A stretch of DNA of 64,000 nt from Oceanimonas smirnovii ATCC BAA-899 (GCF_000381965.1 NZ_KB908459.1:124001-188000); one strand, 5' to 3'. Shown: positions 26,152-36,156, numbered from the stretch's first letter. Notes: a model not told the origin generated them from the sequence alone. Translations and numbers: made by a program.

Positions 26152-26954
26152 TGCCTGCCCAACATCAGCGCCGGCGGGTGGCCGCCGATACTTATCCCCT
26201 GTTCAAACACCTCAAGCACACCTTTGTCCGTGAGGCCGGCTACCTCAGCCGTGGTCACTGGACCCTGAATCACCTGCTGGATTACACCCGGCTGCGTGAT
26301 GAGTTTTCCGATTATCCCTGGTTATTTCCCGAATGGCTGGACCGGCTGTCTTTACAGCTGATGGACTGGCACCACCCCGAGCACAGGCCACTGTTTGAGC
26401 GTTTTCGCCATAGCGCCCTGCACGAGCATAAAGATGTGTATGCGCCCCGACCCCTGTTCTGGGGCGAGACCCGGCCGCAAGAACAAGGTGCCGATGCGGC
26501 ACCGCGTATTCACGACTTCGGCATGGATTATCGCTGTAATGTGGCCCTGCTGGACCATCAACAGAAACAGCCGCGCATGGTGGGCAACTGGGTGCTGAGC
26601 TTTGCCGTCGACATTCCCGCAGAGCGGCCGGCACCGGCACTGGAAATGACCCTGAACAGCCTGTATCTGCTGCCGGAATGGCAGGGCTATGGTGTGGGCT
26701 CGGCAGTTAACCGCGTGGTCAGTGAGCTGATCTGCAAAGTGCTGTCGCCGCCGCTGGCAGAAGCCATGCCAGAGGCACTGCCGGCGCCGCCGGCCATGCA
26801 GTTTGATGCCGGTTACACCAGCCGCAACGGCCAGCGCATGGGCCGGCAAATTGCCCGCCGGCTGGCACCACTGGCCCGCCGGCATGGCCTGCTGTATTAC
26901 GACAGCAGCCGCTTTGCCAGTCAGGGCACCGCCCGCGAGGGTATTACCGCCTAG
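26151..26954 (+). CDS. GNAT-like hypothetical protein
   Basis: A 267-aa protein. The central part has LNSLYLLPEWQGYGVGSAVNRVVSEL (about residues 166-191), which fits GNAT motif A with the Q-x-x-G-x-G acetyl-CoA loop, after FAVDIPAERPAPALEMTL; the N-terminal 130 residues (HLKHTFVREAGYLSRGHWTLNHLLDY) match nothing I know. ATG 26151 chosen because it couples to the leader ORF stop (TAATG) and GAGAAGGGG lies 11 bp upstream; a GTG at 26139 is the alternative. Substrate unknown. It faces the Rof-like gene on the opposite strand with a 4-nt overlap of ends. Confidence 0.65.
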   Translation: MPAQHQRRRVAADTYPLFKHLKHTFVREAGYLSRGHWTLNHLLDYTRLRDEFSDYPWLFPEWLDRLSLQLMDWHHPEHRPLFERFRHSALHEHKDVYAPRPLFWGETRPQEQGADAAPRIHDFGMDYRCNVALLDHQQKQPRMVGNWVLSFAVDIPAERPAPALEMTLNSLYLLPEWQGYGVGSAVNRVVSELICKVLSPPLAEAMPEALPAPPAMQFDAGYTSRNGQRMGRQIARRLAPLARRHGLLYYDSSRFASQGTAREGITA

Positions 26955-27196
26955 CTGAAGTTAATGTGCTGAAAATGCGGATTGGGCCTGGTGGCGCTCA
27001 TGCTGGCCAGGCCCGACAGCGGCAGCAGGCACACCTGCGTGCCTGTGTTCAGCTTCAGGCATTCCTCTTTGTGTTCATTGCGGCTGGTGTCCAGTGCTAT
27101 GCCGGTAATTTGTTCGCCTGTGGTCAGTATCAGCCTGATTTCATAACGATACATACAGGCAATCTCCAGATAATCATGTTGATCGCAGTTCATCAT
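26951..27196 (-). CDS. rof: Rho-binding antiterminator (Rof/YaeO family)
   Basis: An 81-aa small protein. Start MMNCDQHDYLEIACMYRYEIRLILTTGE: the NCD(X)nYLEIAC pattern with the conserved Cys, followed by a Rof-type five-strand barrel, identify it. Rof binds the primary RNA-binding site of Rho and inhibits termination (family knowledge). Start 27196 (ATG, with AGGAA 10 bp upstream) chosen over 27247 by family length. Divergent from the liv substrate-binding protein, from which the start is 143 bp away. Confidence 0.78.
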   Translation of the reverse strand: MMNCDQHDYLEIACMYRYEIRLILTTGEQITGIALDTSRNEHKEECLKLNTGTQVCLLPLSGLASMSATRPNPHFQHINFS

Positions 27197-27338
27197 GGCA
27201 GCGTTTTCCTGTGGTAGTGGGCGGGGGTTTGGTCCCATTCGAAGCATTTTCCTCTTGTGCTAATTTTGTACAAGGGTTAGAACTGTGGAAGACGGCCGGA
27301 GCCGTTCCGGCTGCCCTGTTCGAATAGAGGATGTTCGT

Positions 27339-28454
27339 ATGGTGACAAGGAATAAAAAGGCGGTCGCACTGGCAGTGTTTGCGGCCCTGGGTTATGGCGC
27401 TGCCTTTGCTGCCAGCGCCGAGACCATTAAAATTGCCATTGCCGGCCCCATTACCGGTCCGGTGGCCCAGTATGGTGATATGCAGTTTACCGGCGGCCGC
27501 ATGGCGGTGGAGCTTATCAACAAATCGGGCAAGCTGGGCGAGCACACCCTGGAAGCGGTGGAGTTCGACGACGCCTGTGATCCCAAGCAGGCGGTGGCGG
27601 TAGCCAACCGCATTGTCAACGACGGTATTCAGTTTGTGGCCGGCCATCTGTGCTCCGACAGCACCCTGCCGGCGTCGGATGTGTATGACGACGAAGGCAT
27701 TCTGATGATTACGCCGGCGGCCACCAGCCCCACCATTACCGAGCGTGATCTTGAGTTTGTGATGCGCACCATAGGCCTCGACAGCGATCAGGGCCCCACA
27801 GCCGCACGTCATATCGTAGACAAGGTAAAACCCGAGCGCATCGCCATTATTCACGACAAGAAACAATACGGTGAAGGTCTGGCCTCCAGTGTGCGCGATG
27901 CCCTGAAGGAAGCCGGTGCCAATGTGGTGGCCTATGAGGGCATTACCTCCGGCGATAAAGACTTCTCGGCGCTGATTGCCAAACTGCAGCGAGACAAGGT
28001 GGACTTTGTCTATTACGGCGGTTACCACCCCGAGCTGGGGCTGATTTTGCGCCAGTCTGCTGAAAAAGGCTTCAACGCCCGCTTTATGGGTCCGGAAGGA
28101 GTCGGTCATAAAGATATTACCTCCATTGCCGGTGATGCCTCGGAAGGCCTGCTGGTGACCCTGCCCAAAAAATATGACCTCGAGCCGGCCAACGCCGACA
28201 TAGTGGCCGCCATTCAGGCCAAAGGTGAAGATCCCACCGGCCCCTTTGTGTGGACCACCTACGCCGCCATTGAGGCCTTTGCCGAGGGCATAAAACGGGC
28301 CGGTACCGATCCGGAAGCCGTGGCCACGGCGCTGCGCGCCGAGCCGGTAGAAACCGTGATGGGGCCGCTGTCCTGGGACGACAAGGGCGATCTCAAGGGC
28401 TTTGAGTTCGGCGTGTTCGAGTGGCACAAAGACGGCTCTTCCACTCAGCTTTAA
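27339..28454 (+). CDS. livK: Branched-chain amino-acid ABC transporter substrate-binding protein (LivJ/LivK)
   Basis: A 371-aa periplasmic binding protein. Signal peptide ends [18 protein letters not shown]; the mature N-terminus with [14 protein letters not shown] and Cys pair DDACDPK..GHLCSD is the LIV-binding hallmark (disulfide). ATG 27339 with AGAGGA 8 bp upstream is preferred to an in-frame ATG at 27285. First of livKHMGF, supplying leucine/isoleucine/valine or a related hydrophobic amino acid. Binding specificity inferred from family. A copy of the gene name livK versus livJ cannot be decided from sequence alone. Confidence 0.9.
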   Translation: MVTRNKKAVALAVFAALGYGAAFAASAETIKIAIAGPITGPVAQYGDMQFTGGRMAVELINKSGKLGEHTLEAVEFDDACDPKQAVAVANRIVNDGIQFVAGHLCSDSTLPASDVYDDEGILMITPAATSPTITERDLEFVMRTIGLDSDQGPTAARHIVDKVKPERIAIIHDKKQYGEGLASSVRDALKEAGANVVAYEGITSGDKDFSALIAKLQRDKVDFVYYGGYHPELGLILRQSAEKGFNARFMGPEGVGHKDITSIAGDASEGLLVTLPKKYDLEPANADIVAAIQAKGEDPTGPFVWTTYAAIEAFAEGIKRAGTDPEAVATALRAEPVETVMGPLSWDDKGDLKGFEFGVFEWHKDGSSTQL

Positions 28455-28541
28455 TCATAGTAAGACATTTCATCGTCAACGGGCGGAGCCTGCTCCGCCT
28501 GCATTGACGGCGCTCATCGTGCTACGACAAGGAAAGGTTGT

Positions 28542-29465
28542 ATGTCCGAGCCCCTTCTTTATTTTATTCAGCAGCTGCTTAATGGTCTGACCATCGGCAG
28601 CACCTACGCCCTGATCGCCATCGGCTACACCATGGTGTATGGCATTATCGGCATGATTAACTTCGCCCACGGCGAGGTTTACATGATTGGGGCCTACGCC
28701 GCCTTTATGGTGATGACGGCCCTGGCCATGTTGGGCATAGACAGCACAGTGCTGCTGCTGTGTGCCGCCTTTCTGGTGAGCATTATCATTACCAGCGTCT
28801 ATGGTTATTCCATCGAGCGGGTGGCCTACCGGCCGCTGCGCCACAGCAAACGGCTGATTGCCCTTATCTCGGCCATCGGCATGTCCATTTTTCTGCAGAA
28901 CATGATGCGTCTGGCCCAGGGCTCCCGGGATGTGGCCATTCCGCCGCTGTTGCCGGGTGGCTGGAGCTTTGGCGGAGAGGGCTTTCAGGCCAGTCTGTCT
29001 TATATGCAGCTGATCATTTTTGTGGTCACCTTTATTGCCATGACCTTGCTGTCGCTGTTTATTTCCCGCTCGCGCATGGGCCGGGCCTGCCGGGCCTGCG
29101 CCGAAGATCTGAAAATGGCCAACCTGCTGGGCATTAACAGCAACAGCATTATCGCGCTCACTTTTGTGATTGGTGCCGCGCTGGCGGCGGTGGCCGGTGT
29201 GTTGCTGGGCTCCTATTACGGCGTCATCAACCCCTACATCGGCTTTATTGCCGGGCTCAAGGCCTTTACCGCCGCCGTGCTCGGTGGCATTGGCAGCATT
29301 CCCGGTGCCGTGATTGGCGGCCTGCTGCTGGGCGTGACCGAAGCCATGACCGGCGCTTATTTCAGTACCGAATATAAGGACGTGGTGTCCTTTGGCCTGC
29401 TGATTTTTGTGCTGCTGTTTATGCCTACCGGCATTCTGGGCAAACCGGAGGTAGAAAAGGTATGA
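28542..29465 (+). CDS. livH: Branched-chain amino-acid ABC transporter permease LivH
   Basis: A 307-aa inner-membrane permease of about eight helices, starting [52 protein letters not shown], which is near identical in pattern to LivH. The conserved cytoplasmic loop [28 protein letters not shown] (about 182-209) carries the EAA-like contact to the ATPases. 87 bp after livK and overlapping livM by 4 nt (ATGA). Confidence 0.94.
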   Translation: MSEPLLYFIQQLLNGLTIGSTYALIAIGYTMVYGIIGMINFAHGEVYMIGAYAAFMVMTALAMLGIDSTVLLLCAAFLVSIIITSVYGYSIERVAYRPLRHSKRLIALISAIGMSIFLQNMMRLAQGSRDVAIPPLLPGGWSFGGEGFQASLSYMQLIIFVVTFIAMTLLSLFISRSRMGRACRACAEDLKMANLLGINSNSIIALTFVIGAALAAVAGVLLGSYYGVINPYIGFIAGLKAFTAAVLGGIGSIPGAVIGGLLLGVTEAMTGAYFSTEYKDVVSFGLLIFVLLFMPTGILGKPEVEKV

Positions 29466-30703
29466 GCCGACTTAAACCTGCTTTTATTGCCGCGGGTCTG
29501 TTTCTGCTGCTGGCGGGCTGGCTGCTTGGCTTTCGGCTGGAAACCGAGGGCACGCAACTGATAGTGGCCAACCGGCTGGATGCCAGCTGGCAGTGGCTGG
29601 CGCTGGGGGCCGGGCTGGTGTTTGTGGCCCAGTTGTTTGCCGAGCAATGGCGCAAGCCTTTTCGCTATCTGGCGGATCGCAAGGGCAGCTTTGCGCTGCC
29701 GGCCCCGGAAGAGCAGCCCTGGCTGTATCGCATTGTGACCGTGCTGGTGCTGGGCGCCCTGCTGGTGTGGCCTTTTATGGGCTCCCGCGGAGCCGTGGAT
29801 CTGGCCACCCTCACACTGATTTATGTGATGCTGGGGCTGGGGCTGAACGTGGTGGTGGGGCTGGCGGGCCTGCTCGACCTGGGTTACGTCGCCTTTTACG
29901 CGGTGGGGGCCTACAGCTATGCGCTGCTGAACGCCTACTTCGGGCTGGATTTCTGGACCTGTCTGCTGCTGGGCGGTGCTCTGGCGGCGCTGGCGGGCTT
30001 TTTACTGGGCTTTCCGGTGCTGCGGTTGCGAGGGGATTATCTGGCCATCGTCACCCTGGGGTTTGGCGAGATTATTCGCATTCTGCTCAATAACATGACA
30101 GAGATTACCGGCGGCCCCAATGGCATTGCCGGTATTCCCAAACCCACTTTGTTCGGGCTGGAGTTCGAGCGCCGGGGCGATAACACCTTTCACGAGTTTT
30201 TCGGCATTGCCTATAACTCGGGCTACAAGGTGATTTTTCTTTATCTGCTGGCACTGGTGCTGGTGGTATTGACCATCTTTATTATCAACCGGCTGCTGCG
30301 CATGCCGCTCGGCCGGGCCTGGGAGGCGCTGCGGGAAGACGAAATCGCCTGCCGCTCCCTGGGGCTGAACCCGACGCTGATCAAGCTCAGCGCCTTTACC
30401 ATAGGAGCCGCTTTTGCCGGCTTTGCGGGCTGCTTTTTTGCCGCCCGGCAGGGCTTTATCAGCCCGGAGTCATTCGTGTTTATCGAGTCGGCCATTATTC
30501 TTGCCATCGTGGTGCTGGGGGGCATGGGCTCACAAATTGGCGTGGTGCTGGCGGCCATTATCATGACCATATTGCCCGAGCTGACCCGGGAATTTAATGA
30601 ATATCGCATGCTGTTGTTTGGCCTGCTGATGGTGCTGATGATGATCTGGCGGCCGCAAGGCCTGCTGCCCATGCATCGCCCTCATATGGAGCTGAAATCA
30701 TGA
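29462..30703 (+). CDS. livM: Branched-chain amino-acid ABC transporter permease LivM
   Basis: A 413-aa permease with about ten helices. The N-terminus is the extended LivM type, then [45 protein letters not shown] (about 115-159) and [29 protein letters not shown] (about 280-308), the ATPase-coupling loop. Heterodimer partner of LivH. Overlaps livG by 4 nt. Confidence 0.94.
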   Translation: MSRLKPAFIAAGLFLLLAGWLLGFRLETEGTQLIVANRLDASWQWLALGAGLVFVAQLFAEQWRKPFRYLADRKGSFALPAPEEQPWLYRIVTVLVLGALLVWPFMGSRGAVDLATLTLIYVMLGLGLNVVVGLAGLLDLGYVAFYAVGAYSYALLNAYFGLDFWTCLLLGGALAALAGFLLGFPVLRLRGDYLAIVTLGFGEIIRILLNNMTEITGGPNGIAGIPKPTLFGLEFERRGDNTFHEFFGIAYNSGYKVIFLYLLALVLVVLTIFIINRLLRMPLGRAWEALREDEIACRSLGLNPTLIKLSAFTIGAAFAGFAGCFFAARQGFISPESFVFIESAIILAIVVLGGMGSQIGVVLAAIIMTILPELTREFNEYRMLLFGLLMVLMMIWRPQGLLPMHRPHMELKS

Positions 30704-31464
30704 GTGAACTGCTGAATGTAGCCGGCCTCACCATGCGCTTTGGCGGCCTGGTGGCGGTAGACGGGGTGGCGCTGGCCATGCAGGAGCGGCAAATCGTGTC
30801 CATTATCGGCCCCAACGGGGCCGGCAAAACCACCGTCTTCAATTGCTTATCGGGGTTTTACCGGCCCAGTGGCGGCAGTGTGAACTTTCGCGGTCAGGCC
30901 ATTGCCGGCCTGCCCGGCCATAAAATTGCCCGTTTGGGCATGGTGCGCACCTTTCAGCATGTACGCCTGTTTAAGGAAATGACGGTACTGGAAAACCTGC
31001 TGGTGGCCCAGCATGCCCACCTTAATACGCACTTTCTTGCGGGCTTGCTGAAAACCCCGGCCTTTCGCCGGGCCGAGCGGGAAGGGCTGGAGCGGGCTCA
31101 TTACTGGCTGGAAAAAGTGAATCTGACCGAATTTGCCAATCGCGCTGCCGGCAACCTGGCCTATGGTCAGCAGCGCCGGCTGGAAATTGCCCGCTGCATG
31201 GCGGCACGGCCGGCCCTGCTGATGCTGGACGAACCGGCGGCGGGGCTGAACCCCTTTGAAACTCAGGAGCTGAACCGGCTTATTCAGGATCTGCGCACCA
31301 ATGAAGGCGTGAGCGTGTTGCTGATAGAGCACGACATGAAACTGGTGATGGATATCTCCGACCATATCTATGTGGTGAATCAGGGCCGGCCGCTGGCCGA
31401 CGGCAACCCGGAAGCGGTGCGCAATCATCCTGATGTGATCAAGGCCTATCTGGGAGAAACCTGA
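30700..31464 (+). CDS. livG: Branched-chain amino-acid ABC transporter ATP-binding protein LivG
   Basis: A 254-aa ABC ATPase. Walker [10 protein letters not shown] (about 37-45), signature-type [16 protein letters not shown] (about 151-166), Walker [14 protein letters not shown] (about 170-182) and the H-loop LIEHDM. The LivG-specific [17 protein letters not shown] is present. Overlaps livF by 1 nt. Confidence 0.95.
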   Translation: MSELLNVAGLTMRFGGLVAVDGVALAMQERQIVSIIGPNGAGKTTVFNCLSGFYRPSGGSVNFRGQAIAGLPGHKIARLGMVRTFQHVRLFKEMTVLENLLVAQHAHLNTHFLAGLLKTPAFRRAEREGLERAHYWLEKVNLTEFANRAAGNLAYGQQRRLEIARCMAARPALLMLDEPAAGLNPFETQELNRLIQDLRTNEGVSVLLIEHDMKLVMDISDHIYVVNQGRPLADGNPEAVRNHPDVIKAYLGET

Positions 31465-32168
31465 TGCTGCATGTTGATAATATTTGCGCCCACTACGGCA
31501 AGATTCAGGCCCTGGAAGACGTGACAGTGCATATTGAACAGGGCGAAATCGTGACCCTTATCGGAGCCAACGGGGCGGGCAAAACCACCCTGATGATGAG
31601 CATTTGTGGTGATCCCAAGCCCAGCAAGGGCAGGGTGATGTATGAGCAGCAGGACTTAACCGGCCTCGACACCGCCGCCATTATGCGCCGGGATATTGCC
31701 ATCGTGCCGGAAGGGCGGCGTATTTTTGCCCGGCTGACGGTGGAAGAAAATCTGCATATGGGCGGTTTTTTTGTAGATAAGCGCGAGCATGCCGGCCTGA
31801 TGGCCGAGGTGTTTGCCATGTTTCCGCGGCTCAAGGAGCGCCGGCAGCAGCGGGCCGGCACCATGTCGGGCGGGGAGCAGCAGATGCTGGCCATTGGCCG
31901 GGCGCTGATGAGCAAGCCCAGGTTGCTGCTGCTGGATGAGCCGTCGCTGGGACTGGCCCCCATTATTATTAATCAGATTTTTGACACCATCGCTCAGTTG
32001 CGGGATGAAAAGGGCATGACCATTTTTCTGGTGGAGCAGAACGCCAATCAGGCGCTGAAGCTGGCGGATCGGGGCTATGTGCTGGAAAACGGTCGTGTGG
32101 TGCTGGCTGACACCGGCACTGCGCTGTTGGCCAACGAGCGGGTACGTAACGCCTATCTGGGCGGCTGA
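31464..32168 (+). CDS. livF: Branched-chain amino-acid ABC transporter ATP-binding protein LivF
   Basis: A 234-aa ABC ATPase: Walker A GANGAGKTTLMMSICG (about 33-48), signature MSGGEQQMLAIGRALMSKP (about 133-151), Walker B LLLLDEPSLGLAP and H-loop LVEQNANQAL. The LivF mark VPEGRRIFARLTVEENL is clear. Last gene of the liv operon; glpE follows 45 bp later with its own GAGGAGG Shine-Dalgarno, so it may be read from the same message. Confidence 0.95.
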   Translation: MLHVDNICAHYGKIQALEDVTVHIEQGEIVTLIGANGAGKTTLMMSICGDPKPSKGRVMYEQQDLTGLDTAAIMRRDIAIVPEGRRIFARLTVEENLHMGGFFVDKREHAGLMAEVFAMFPRLKERRQQRAGTMSGGEQQMLAIGRALMSKPRLLLLDEPSLGLAPIIINQIFDTIAQLRDEKGMTIFLVEQNANQALKLADRGYVLENGRVVLADTGTALLANERVRNAYLGG

Positions 32169-32213
32169 GGCCGAATTGGGTACACTGGCCGTCGTATTCT
32201 TGAGGAGGAATTT

Positions 32214-32534
32214 ATGGAACAGTTTGCCCACATCTCGGTGGATGAAGCGCACACCATGCTGAGCGAAGGCCGGGCCCGGCTGGTGGATATTCGTGATCCC
32301 CAGTCGTTTGCTCTGGCCCATGCCGAGGGTGCTTTTCACCTGACCAACGACAGCCTGGTGAGCTTTACCAACGAGGTAGATTACGAGACCCCGGTGATAG
32401 TGATGTGCTATCACGGCATCAGCAGCCAGGGGGCTGCTCAGTACCTTATTAATCAGGGCTTTGAAGAAGTGTATAGCCTGGATGGCGGCTTTGAAGCCTG
32501 GCGGCGCAGTCAGGCCGTGGTTGAAGCCTCGTGA
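32214..32534 (+). CDS. glpE: Thiosulfate sulfurtransferase GlpE (rhodanese)
   Basis: A 106-aa single-domain rhodanese. [21 protein letters not shown] near residue 23 and the active-site loop [13 protein letters not shown] (Cys65 is the persulfide carrier) are canonical; [16 protein letters not shown] closes it. It transfers sulfane sulfur from thiosulfate to cyanide or thioredoxin. GAGGAGG is 4 bp before the ATG. It overlaps glpG by 4 nt, as in many gammaproteobacteria, though no glp regulon gene is near here. Confidence 0.93.
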   Translation: MEQFAHISVDEAHTMLSEGRARLVDIRDPQSFALAHAEGAFHLTNDSLVSFTNEVDYETPVIVMCYHGISSQGAAQYLINQGFEEVYSLDGGFEAWRRSQAVVEAS

Positions 32535-33376
32535 AAGCGCTGCTGGTGCTGGATGATCCGCGCCGGGCGCAGGCCTTTGTGGATTATCTGGGCGAAGCCG
32601 GCCTGCATTGTGAGCTGACCCAGGACGACAGCGGCAATGTCCATATCTGGCTGGTGGATGAAACCCGCTATGAAGAGGCGCACCGGGAAGTAAAACGCTT
32701 TCTGACCGAGCCGCTGCATCCGCGCTATCAGGAAGCATCCTGGAAGCGGGGAGACAGCCAGGTGCACTTTGCCGATGGCCCGCAGCGGGGTCTGCTCGGT
32801 GATGTGTTGCGCCAGACCGGACCGGTTAATTTGCTGGTATTACTGGCCTGCCTGGCCATTTATGGCCTGAGCTGGCTGGGTTTGCCCATGTTTGGCGTGC
32901 TGTCTTTTCCCGCTCAGCTGAGTGACCTGCTCGGAGCCCAGTTCTGGCGCGGCTTTACGCCGGCGCTGATGCACTTTTCCCTGATGCATCTGGTGTTTAA
33001 CCTGTTCTGGTGGTGGTATCTGGGCGGCATGGTGGAACGCCGGCTGGGCAGTGGCAAGCTGCTTACTCTGCTGCTGGTGGCAGCCGTATTGCCCAATGTG
33101 CTGCAGTTCTGGGAAAGCGGCCCACGCTTTGGCGGCCTGTCGGGAGTGGTATACGCCCTGCTGGCCTATGTCTGGCTCAGTGGCCGGCTTAACCCTGCCA
33201 GAGGCATTGGCCTGCCCGATGGCATGGCGGTGTTTATGGTTGTCTGGCTGGTGCTGGGCTTTGCCGATATGCTCGGCACCCCGGTGGCCAATATGGCCCA
33301 CCTGGGCGGTGCCGTGATTGGCCTGCTGCAGGCCTGGCTGGATAACAGACGCGGCCTTACTGGTAGAGAAAGGTAG
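32531..33376 (+). CDS. glpG: Rhomboid intramembrane serine protease GlpG
   Basis: A 281-aa inner-membrane protease. Cytosolic N-domain (1-85), then six helices. The catalytic dyad is readable: Ser204 in [10 protein letters not shown] and His257 in [11 protein letters not shown], with the oxyanion His-Asn in [16 protein letters not shown]. It cleaves single-pass membrane substrates in the helix. Its 3' end overlaps the convergent FliL-like gene by 20 bp. Confidence 0.95.
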   Translation: MKALLVLDDPRRAQAFVDYLGEAGLHCELTQDDSGNVHIWLVDETRYEEAHREVKRFLTEPLHPRYQEASWKRGDSQVHFADGPQRGLLGDVLRQTGPVNLLVLLACLAIYGLSWLGLPMFGVLSFPAQLSDLLGAQFWRGFTPALMHFSLMHLVFNLFWWWYLGGMVERRLGSGKLLTLLLVAAVLPNVLQFWESGPRFGGLSGVVYALLAYVWLSGRLNPARGIGLPDGMAVFMVVWLVLGFADMLGTPVANMAHLGGAVIGLLQAWLDNRRGLTGRER

Positions 33377-33758
33377 TAAACAGCACTCGCCGCACCGGGG
33401 TCTCGCCGGTTTCTTTCAGCAGCAGTTCATTCAGCCGTTGCCGGCCTTCACTGGCTAGCTCGGTGCGGGCCGGCAGGGAGCGTATTTCCTGCCGGTTTTT
33501 CTCTGCCAGCAGATCATTGAGGGCATCCCGCAGCAGCGGCATATTATTCTCCACCAGCGGCAGCTGCTCCGGCCGCTCCAGCATCAAATCCACTGCCACT
33601 CTCACATAGCCCAGGTTTTGCTCGGAGTTCTGGTAGTTGGTAATAATGTCCGGCGTCATGGTGTAATATATTGGCCCGGCGGGCTCCGCCGGTTGTTCCT
33701 GTGCACTGAGGGTGGCCGAGGCGGCCAGCAGCAAGCAAAAGGCAGCAAACCGAAACAT
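33357..33758 (-). CDS. FliL-like envelope protein encoded by the glpG locus
   Basis: A 133-aa protein with signal peptide MFRFAAFCLLLAASATLSA and a FliL-type domain: IYYTMTPDIITNYQNSEQNLGYVRVAVDLMLE, then RDALNDLLAEKNRQEIRSLPAR and [23 protein letters not shown]. Unlike true FliL there is no N-terminal transmembrane anchor beyond the signal, and no flagellar gene is near; related FliL-like ORFs sit next to glpG in several marine gammaproteobacteria (family knowledge). Role unproven. Ends 20 bp inside the 3' end of glpG on the opposite strand. Confidence 0.82.
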   Translation of the reverse strand: MFRFAAFCLLLAASATLSAQEQPAEPAGPIYYTMTPDIITNYQNSEQNLGYVRVAVDLMLERPEQLPLVENNMPLLRDALNDLLAEKNRQEIRSLPARTELASEGRQRLNELLLKETGETPVRRVLFTTFLYQ

Positions 33759-33849
33759 ATGAGTCTCCGATAAGGAATCGAGCGGGCATTGTTTAAACTT
33801 TTGCCGGTGCGGTCAAGTTAAACGGCCAGGCAGGACCCAATGAGTTTTT

Positions 33850-34425
33850 ATGTCTTTGTTATTCCAAGAAACAAACACGACGTCCAGCATAGACAGTGAC
33901 TGGCACTGGGGCCAGCTGCCACCGGCGTCTCCGGTGCTGCAAAGCTGGCTGCATGAGCCGGGCTCGCTGACCCGAAGGCTAAGACAACATTGCCAGCAGT
34001 TTCACGTCAAGGTGTTGGCAGATGGCGTATTAAGACCACTGATGCCGGCGCAGGCCGAATTGCTGCAGGCCGAACAGGGCTACTGCCGGGAAGTGCTGCT
34101 GTGCTGCGATAATATTCCCTGGGTGTATGCTACTTCGCTGTATTCTCCGGCCACTCAGGCGGCGCTGCCGGCCTTGTCCGGTCTGGGCAGCAAGGCACTG
34201 GGCGAGCTGATGTTTGAAGCGCCGGATCTGACCCGCACGCCTTTTGAACTGACCGGCCTGACCCCAACCCAGTATCAGCAGCTGGCTGCACATGCGGGGC
34301 TGGCCGCCACCGAGCCGGCCACCATGCCCTGGGCCCGTCGCTCCGCCCTCAGCACAGGCCAGGCCAGCGTGCTGGTAACCGAACTGTTTTTGCCGAATTC
34401 GGCCCCTTATCAGGATTTAGTATGA
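33850..34425 (+). CDS. ubiC: Chorismate pyruvate-lyase UbiC
   Basis: A 191-aa enzyme that removes pyruvate from chorismate to give 4-hydroxybenzoate, first step of ubiquinone synthesis. Visible: [13 protein letters not shown] near residue 36 (Arg of the chorismate pocket), [23 protein letters not shown] near 78 and [13 protein letters not shown] near 118, ending with the WARRS..VTELFLP segment. The usual length is about 165-190. Overlaps ubiA by 4 nt (ATGA), the typical ubiCA pair. Confidence 0.92.
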   Translation: MSLLFQETNTTSSIDSDWHWGQLPPASPVLQSWLHEPGSLTRRLRQHCQQFHVKVLADGVLRPLMPAQAELLQAEQGYCREVLLCCDNIPWVYATSLYSPATQAALPALSGLGSKALGELMFEAPDLTRTPFELTGLTPTQYQQLAAHAGLAATEPATMPWARRSALSTGQASVLVTELFLPNSAPYQDLV

Positions 34426-35294
34426 CCACCCTGACGTCTTCTTCCCGCCCGCGCTGGCGCGCCTATATGGCGCTGGCCCGTCTCGACAAGCCCATCGGCA
34501 CCCTGCTGCTGCTGTGGCCCACTCTGTGGGCGCTGTGGATAGCCGCCGAAGGCATGCCCTCACTCTGGCTGCTGGTAGTGTTTGTGGCAGGCGTGTTTTC
34601 CATGCGCTCTGCCGGCTGTGTGATCAACGACTATGCCGACCGGCATATCGACGGCCATGTAAAACGCACTCATGCCCGGCCGCTGCCTTCGGGAGAGCTG
34701 ACCGAGCGCCAGGCCTTGAGCTTTTTTGCTCTGCTGGTGGGCATTTCCTTTGTGCTGGTGCTCACCACCAACCTGTTTACCATAGGGCTGGCCTTTGCAG
34801 GCTTGTTCTGGGCGGCGCTCTATCCCTTTATGAAGCGCTACACCCATCTGCCCCAGCTGTTTCTGGGCATTGCTTTTTCCTGGGCCATTCCCATGGCCTT
34901 TACCGCCGCCAGCAATGAGCTGCCCGCCGGGCTCTGGTTGCTGTTTGCCGCCAACCTCACCTGGACCATTGCCTACGACACCATGTATGCCATGGTAGAC
35001 AGAGACGACGACCTCAAGATTGGCGTCAAATCCACCGCCATTCTGTTTGGCCGGCACGACAAACTCATGGTGGGTCTGCTGCAGCTGGCCACCCTTCTGC
35101 TGCTGGTAGCTGCCGGCCGGACTTTTGAACTGGGCGCGGCCTTTTACTGGGGCTTGCTGGTGGCCGCCGGCCTGTTTGTGTATCAGCAACGGCTTATCCG
35201 CGACCGGGAGCGCATGCCCTGCTTTCGAGCCTTTCTTAACAACAACCACGCCGGCATGGCCATCTTCGCCGGCCTGGTACTGGCACTGTGGTAA
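34422..35294 (+). CDS. ubiA: 4-hydroxybenzoate polyprenyltransferase UbiA
   Basis: A 290-aa membrane prenyltransferase that joins the polyprenyl chain to 4-hydroxybenzoate. First Asp-rich motif [26 protein letters not shown] (about 66-91, NDxxDxxxD), second motif [21 protein letters not shown] (about 187-207), [20 protein letters not shown] near 23. Nine helices. A dispersed repeat copy follows, then lexA. Confidence 0.95.
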   Translation: MTTLTSSSRPRWRAYMALARLDKPIGTLLLLWPTLWALWIAAEGMPSLWLLVVFVAGVFSMRSAGCVINDYADRHIDGHVKRTHARPLPSGELTERQALSFFALLVGISFVLVLTTNLFTIGLAFAGLFWAALYPFMKRYTHLPQLFLGIAFSWAIPMAFTAASNELPAGLWLLFAANLTWTIAYDTMYAMVDRDDDLKIGVKSTAILFGRHDKLMVGLLQLATLLLLVAAGRTFELGAAFYWGLLVAAGLFVYQQRLIRDRERMPCFRAFLNNNHAGMAIFAGLVLALW

Positions 35295-35319
35295 CCAGGC
35301 GGATAGCCAAGGCTGAACA

Positions 35320-35420
35320 GGGAGGATAAAGGGAGCGGCTTCACGACCGATCAAATACCAAGGATGGTATTTGCCGAGCGTTACAGGGAGGTACCTGAAG
35401 CGTGTCGGGAAGTTGCCTCT
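35320..35420 (+). repeat. Dispersed intergenic hairpin repeat, copy with compensatory stem change
   Basis: Inner hairpin CAAATACCA-AGGA-TGGTATTTG (35352-35373). Compared with the other copies both arms changed together (GC to AT pair). The outer stem is CTTCACGAC (35339-35347) with GTCGGGAAG (35404-35412, one mismatch) and the palindrome is AGGTACCT (35389-35396). Preceded by GGAGGATAAAGGGAG, also shared. Lies between ubiA and the lexA promoter. Confidence 0.75.
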
Positions 35421-35465
35421 TTATTCGACCTTCACCATGCCTGCAGACGGGTGAGGCTTTGGGGC

Positions 35466-35493
35466 TTGCTCTGTGCTGATTACTGGATATACT
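35466..35493 (+). promoter_or_regulatory. lexA promoter
   Basis: TTGCTC (35466-35471), 16 bp, TATACT (35488-35493). The -10 matches 5 of 6 consensus bases, the -35 only 3. The first LexA box overlaps the -10. Promoter identity is inferred. Confidence 0.55.
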
Positions 35494-35518
35494 GACAGTT
35501 AACTGTATAAACAGACAG
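35483..35518 (+). promoter_or_regulatory. Two tandem LexA (SOS) boxes
   Basis: CTGG-N8-ACAG (35483-35498, one mismatch to CTGT-N8-ACAG) and CTGT-N8-ACAG (35503-35518, exact). The 20-bp centre spacing fits two LexA dimers on the same helix face, as at lexA of Enterobacterales. Together they make lexA autorepressed and SOS-inducible. Confidence 0.85.
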
Positions 35519-35526
35519 GTCTCATC

Positions 35527-36141
35527 ATGAAAGCCCTAACTCCCCGCCAGTCTCAGGTGCTGGACATCATCAAGGATCATATTCAGCAAACCGGCATGCC
35601 ACCCACCCGGGTGGAAATTGCCAAGGTGCTGGGGTTCAAGTCTGCCAATGCCGCCGAAGAACACCTCAAGGCCCTGGCCAAAAAGGGCGTGATTGAAATG
35701 ATGCCCGGTACGTCACGGGGCATTCGTCTCGCCGGTGAAGAAGCAGAACAAGAGCCGGGCCTGCCGCTGATTGGCCGGGTGGCCGCCGGCGAACCCATAC
35801 TGGCGCAGCAACACATAGAAAGCCACTATCAGCTCGACCCGGGCCTGTTTCATCCGTCGGCCGACTTTCTGCTGCGGGTGCAGGGTATGAGCATGAAAAA
35901 CATCGGCATTATGGACGGCGATCTGCTGGCGGTGCACAAGGTGCAGGAAGCCCGCAACGGTCAGGTAGTGGTCGCCCGCCTCGACGACGAAGTCACGGTA
36001 AAGCGCTTTCAGCGCAAGGGCAACAAGGTCAGCCTGTTGCCCGAAAACGAAGAGCTCTCACCCATTGAAGTAGATCTGCGCACTCAGGAACTGATTATTG
36101 AAGGCCTGGCCGTAGGCGTGATTCGCAACGGCGACTTCTGA
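35527..36141 (+). CDS. lexA: LexA repressor of the SOS response
   Basis: A 204-aa repressor. Winged-helix HTH in the N-terminus ([16 protein letters not shown] then [22 protein letters not shown]). Autocleavage site Ala87-Gly88 (RVAAGEP) and the Ser122/Lys159 dyad ([14 protein letters not shown]) are all present, so the protein is RecA-responsive. Start at 35527, preceded by two SOS boxes and CAGGTCTC. Monocistronic; the downstream gene cluster begins 187 bp on. Confidence 0.97.
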   Translation: MKALTPRQSQVLDIIKDHIQQTGMPPTRVEIAKVLGFKSANAAEEHLKALAKKGVIEMMPGTSRGIRLAGEEAEQEPGLPLIGRVAAGEPILAQQHIESHYQLDPGLFHPSADFLLRVQGMSMKNIGIMDGDLLAVHKVQEARNGQVVVARLDDEVTVKRFQRKGNKVSLLPENEELSPIEVDLRTQELIIEGLAVGVIRNGDF

Positions 36142-36156
36142 GCCGCTTCTTGATTC

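Noticed and set aside
27250-27285. Dyad CTTGT..ACAAG upstream of livK as an operator
   Set aside because: Only 5-bp arms with a 10-12-bp spacer, easily by chance.
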